5,711 bases of DNA. Origin: a bacterium. GTDB taxonomy: Bacteria; KSB1; UBA2214. Shown piece after piece: positions 5,286 to 5,711 of the stretch. A model generated the notes under the pieces. The model was not told the origin of the DNA, did no database searches, and saw only the letters and a program-made list of their open reading frames with translations. Within the stretch, counting starts at the first letter, position 1. The number at the start of each line of letters is the position of its first letter. The translations under genes and the position numbers were made by a program. The stretch lies in assembly GCA_029560815.1 (NCBI GenBank), contig JAKQKF010000461.1:1-5711 (forward strand), read 5' to 3'.

Positions 5286-5711
5286 GTGATCCTGCACAGG
5301 GCAAGTCTCATCCTGGGCTTGCTGGTATGGAGCGCTGCATACGGGCAATCTCCCTCCTTCAGGAGCTACATGAATCCGGTGATCCCAGGCGATCATCCCG
5401 ATTGCACGGTGACCCGGATCGGAAATGATTTCTATTCCGCCGGGTCGTCGTTCAATCCGACTCCGGTGATCTATCATTCGACCGATCTGGTGCACTGGGA
5501 GGCCATCGCCCGGCCCGTGAGTGCGGCGTGGCCGGGCTATGACGACACGCCGGGAGGCGGCTGCTGGGGCGGCCATCTGGTTCATCACAACAACGAGTAC
5601 TGGTATTATTTCTCGCGCGCCAATACCATGCATTTCGTCAGAGCTCCCGATCCGGGAGGCCCCTGGAGCATGCCGGTGGCTGTCAAGAATCCCTCCAGCC
5701 TGCCATATGGT
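5286..5711 (+). CDS. Glycoside hydrolase family 43-like secreted enzyme, 3'-truncated
   Basis: 142 codons are visible and the frame stays open to the window end. GH43 enzymes are five-bladed beta-propellers that hydrolyse alpha-L-arabinosides, beta-xylosides or related pentose linkages in plant polysaccharides. Residues 1-20 form a signal peptide (short basic start, core LILGLLVWSAAYG, likely cleavage before QSPS). The mature start NPVIPGDHPDCTVTRIGNDFY (30-50) is the family opening; Asp39 in HPDC is the expected general base, although the more usual context is DPS or DPD. STDLVHWEAI (65-74) matches the family 'S.DL.nW' segment. GGCWGGHLVHHNNEYWYYFS (91-110) is equivalent to the 'WAP....h.g.YYLYYS' strand, and GPWSMPV (125-131) to 'GP(F/W)..P'. 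The second Asp and the acid Glu would lie beyond the window, so activity cannot be judged. The GTG start has a good ribosome binding site. A terminator and its own promoter separate it from the receptor gene. GH117 or GH32-type propellers are the main alternatives. Confidence 0.8.
   Translation, partial: MILHRASLILGLLVWSAAYGQSPSFRSYMNPVIPGDHPDCTVTRIGNDFYSAGSSFNPTPVIYHSTDLVHWEAIARPVSAAWPGYDDTPGGGCWGGHLVHHNNEYWYYFSRANTMHFVRAPDPGGPWSMPVAVKNPSSLPYG

Noticed and set aside
5259..5633. 124-codon minus-strand open frame over the glycosidase start
   Set aside because: It is in antisense register to the GH43-like frame, which has a signal peptide, family motifs and a ribosome binding site; the minus frame has none of these.
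1..5711. CRISPR array, tRNA/rRNA genes, insertion sequence or phage attachment site
   Set aside because: I saw no regularly spaced direct repeats, no cloverleaf or rRNA-like segments, no transposase or integrase motifs and no terminal inverted repeats.

Overview
The window is GC-rich DNA (roughly 60% by eye) from a Gram-negative, outer-membrane-bearing bacterium. The strongest taxonomic hint is a TonB-dependent receptor whose N-terminus carries a carboxypeptidase-regulatory-like (CPD) domain, a layout common in the Bacteroidota/Calditrichota/Ignavibacteria/KSB1 sphere. Its plug and barrel, however, match the proteobacterial 'Xanthomonas/Caulobacter' receptor class. No 16S or other phylogenetic marker is present, so the phylum stays open. 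All four genes lie on the + strand; no tRNA, rRNA, CRISPR array, transposase or integrase was seen.

Layout: (1) positions 1-884 hold the nearly complete 3' part of a PfkB/ribokinase-family small-molecule kinase. (2) Positions 885-1025 are an AT-rich intergenic region with a weak terminator-like hairpin and probable promoter elements. (3) Positions 1026-2126 encode a complete secreted or lipid-anchored beta-propeller phytase (3-phytase). (4) Positions 2127-2318 are a GC-rich, palindrome-containing leader ending in a strong Shine-Dalgarno sequence. (5) Positions 2319-5126 encode a complete 935-residue TonB-dependent receptor. (6) Positions 5127-5285 contain a very strong rho-independent terminator followed by a good sigma70-type promoter. 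(7) Positions 5286 to the window end hold the 5' part of a secreted glycoside hydrolase family 43-like enzyme with a GTG start.

The central story is the phytase-receptor pair. Beta-propeller phytases hydrolyse Ca-phytate outside the cytoplasm, and a TonB-dependent receptor next door would be expected to import phytate, a metal-phytate complex, lower inositol phosphates, or a metal freed when phytate is destroyed. The PfkB-family kinase upstream could act on a released polyol or sugar, but nothing in the sequence fixes its substrate. The GH43-like gene is separated from the pair by a terminator and has its own promoter, so it is probably an independent unit. I found no wholly unprecedented system. 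The best candidate for follow-up is this phytase plus CPD-fused receptor locus, with an unusually acidic receptor and a possible phosphate-responsive element upstream of the phytase.
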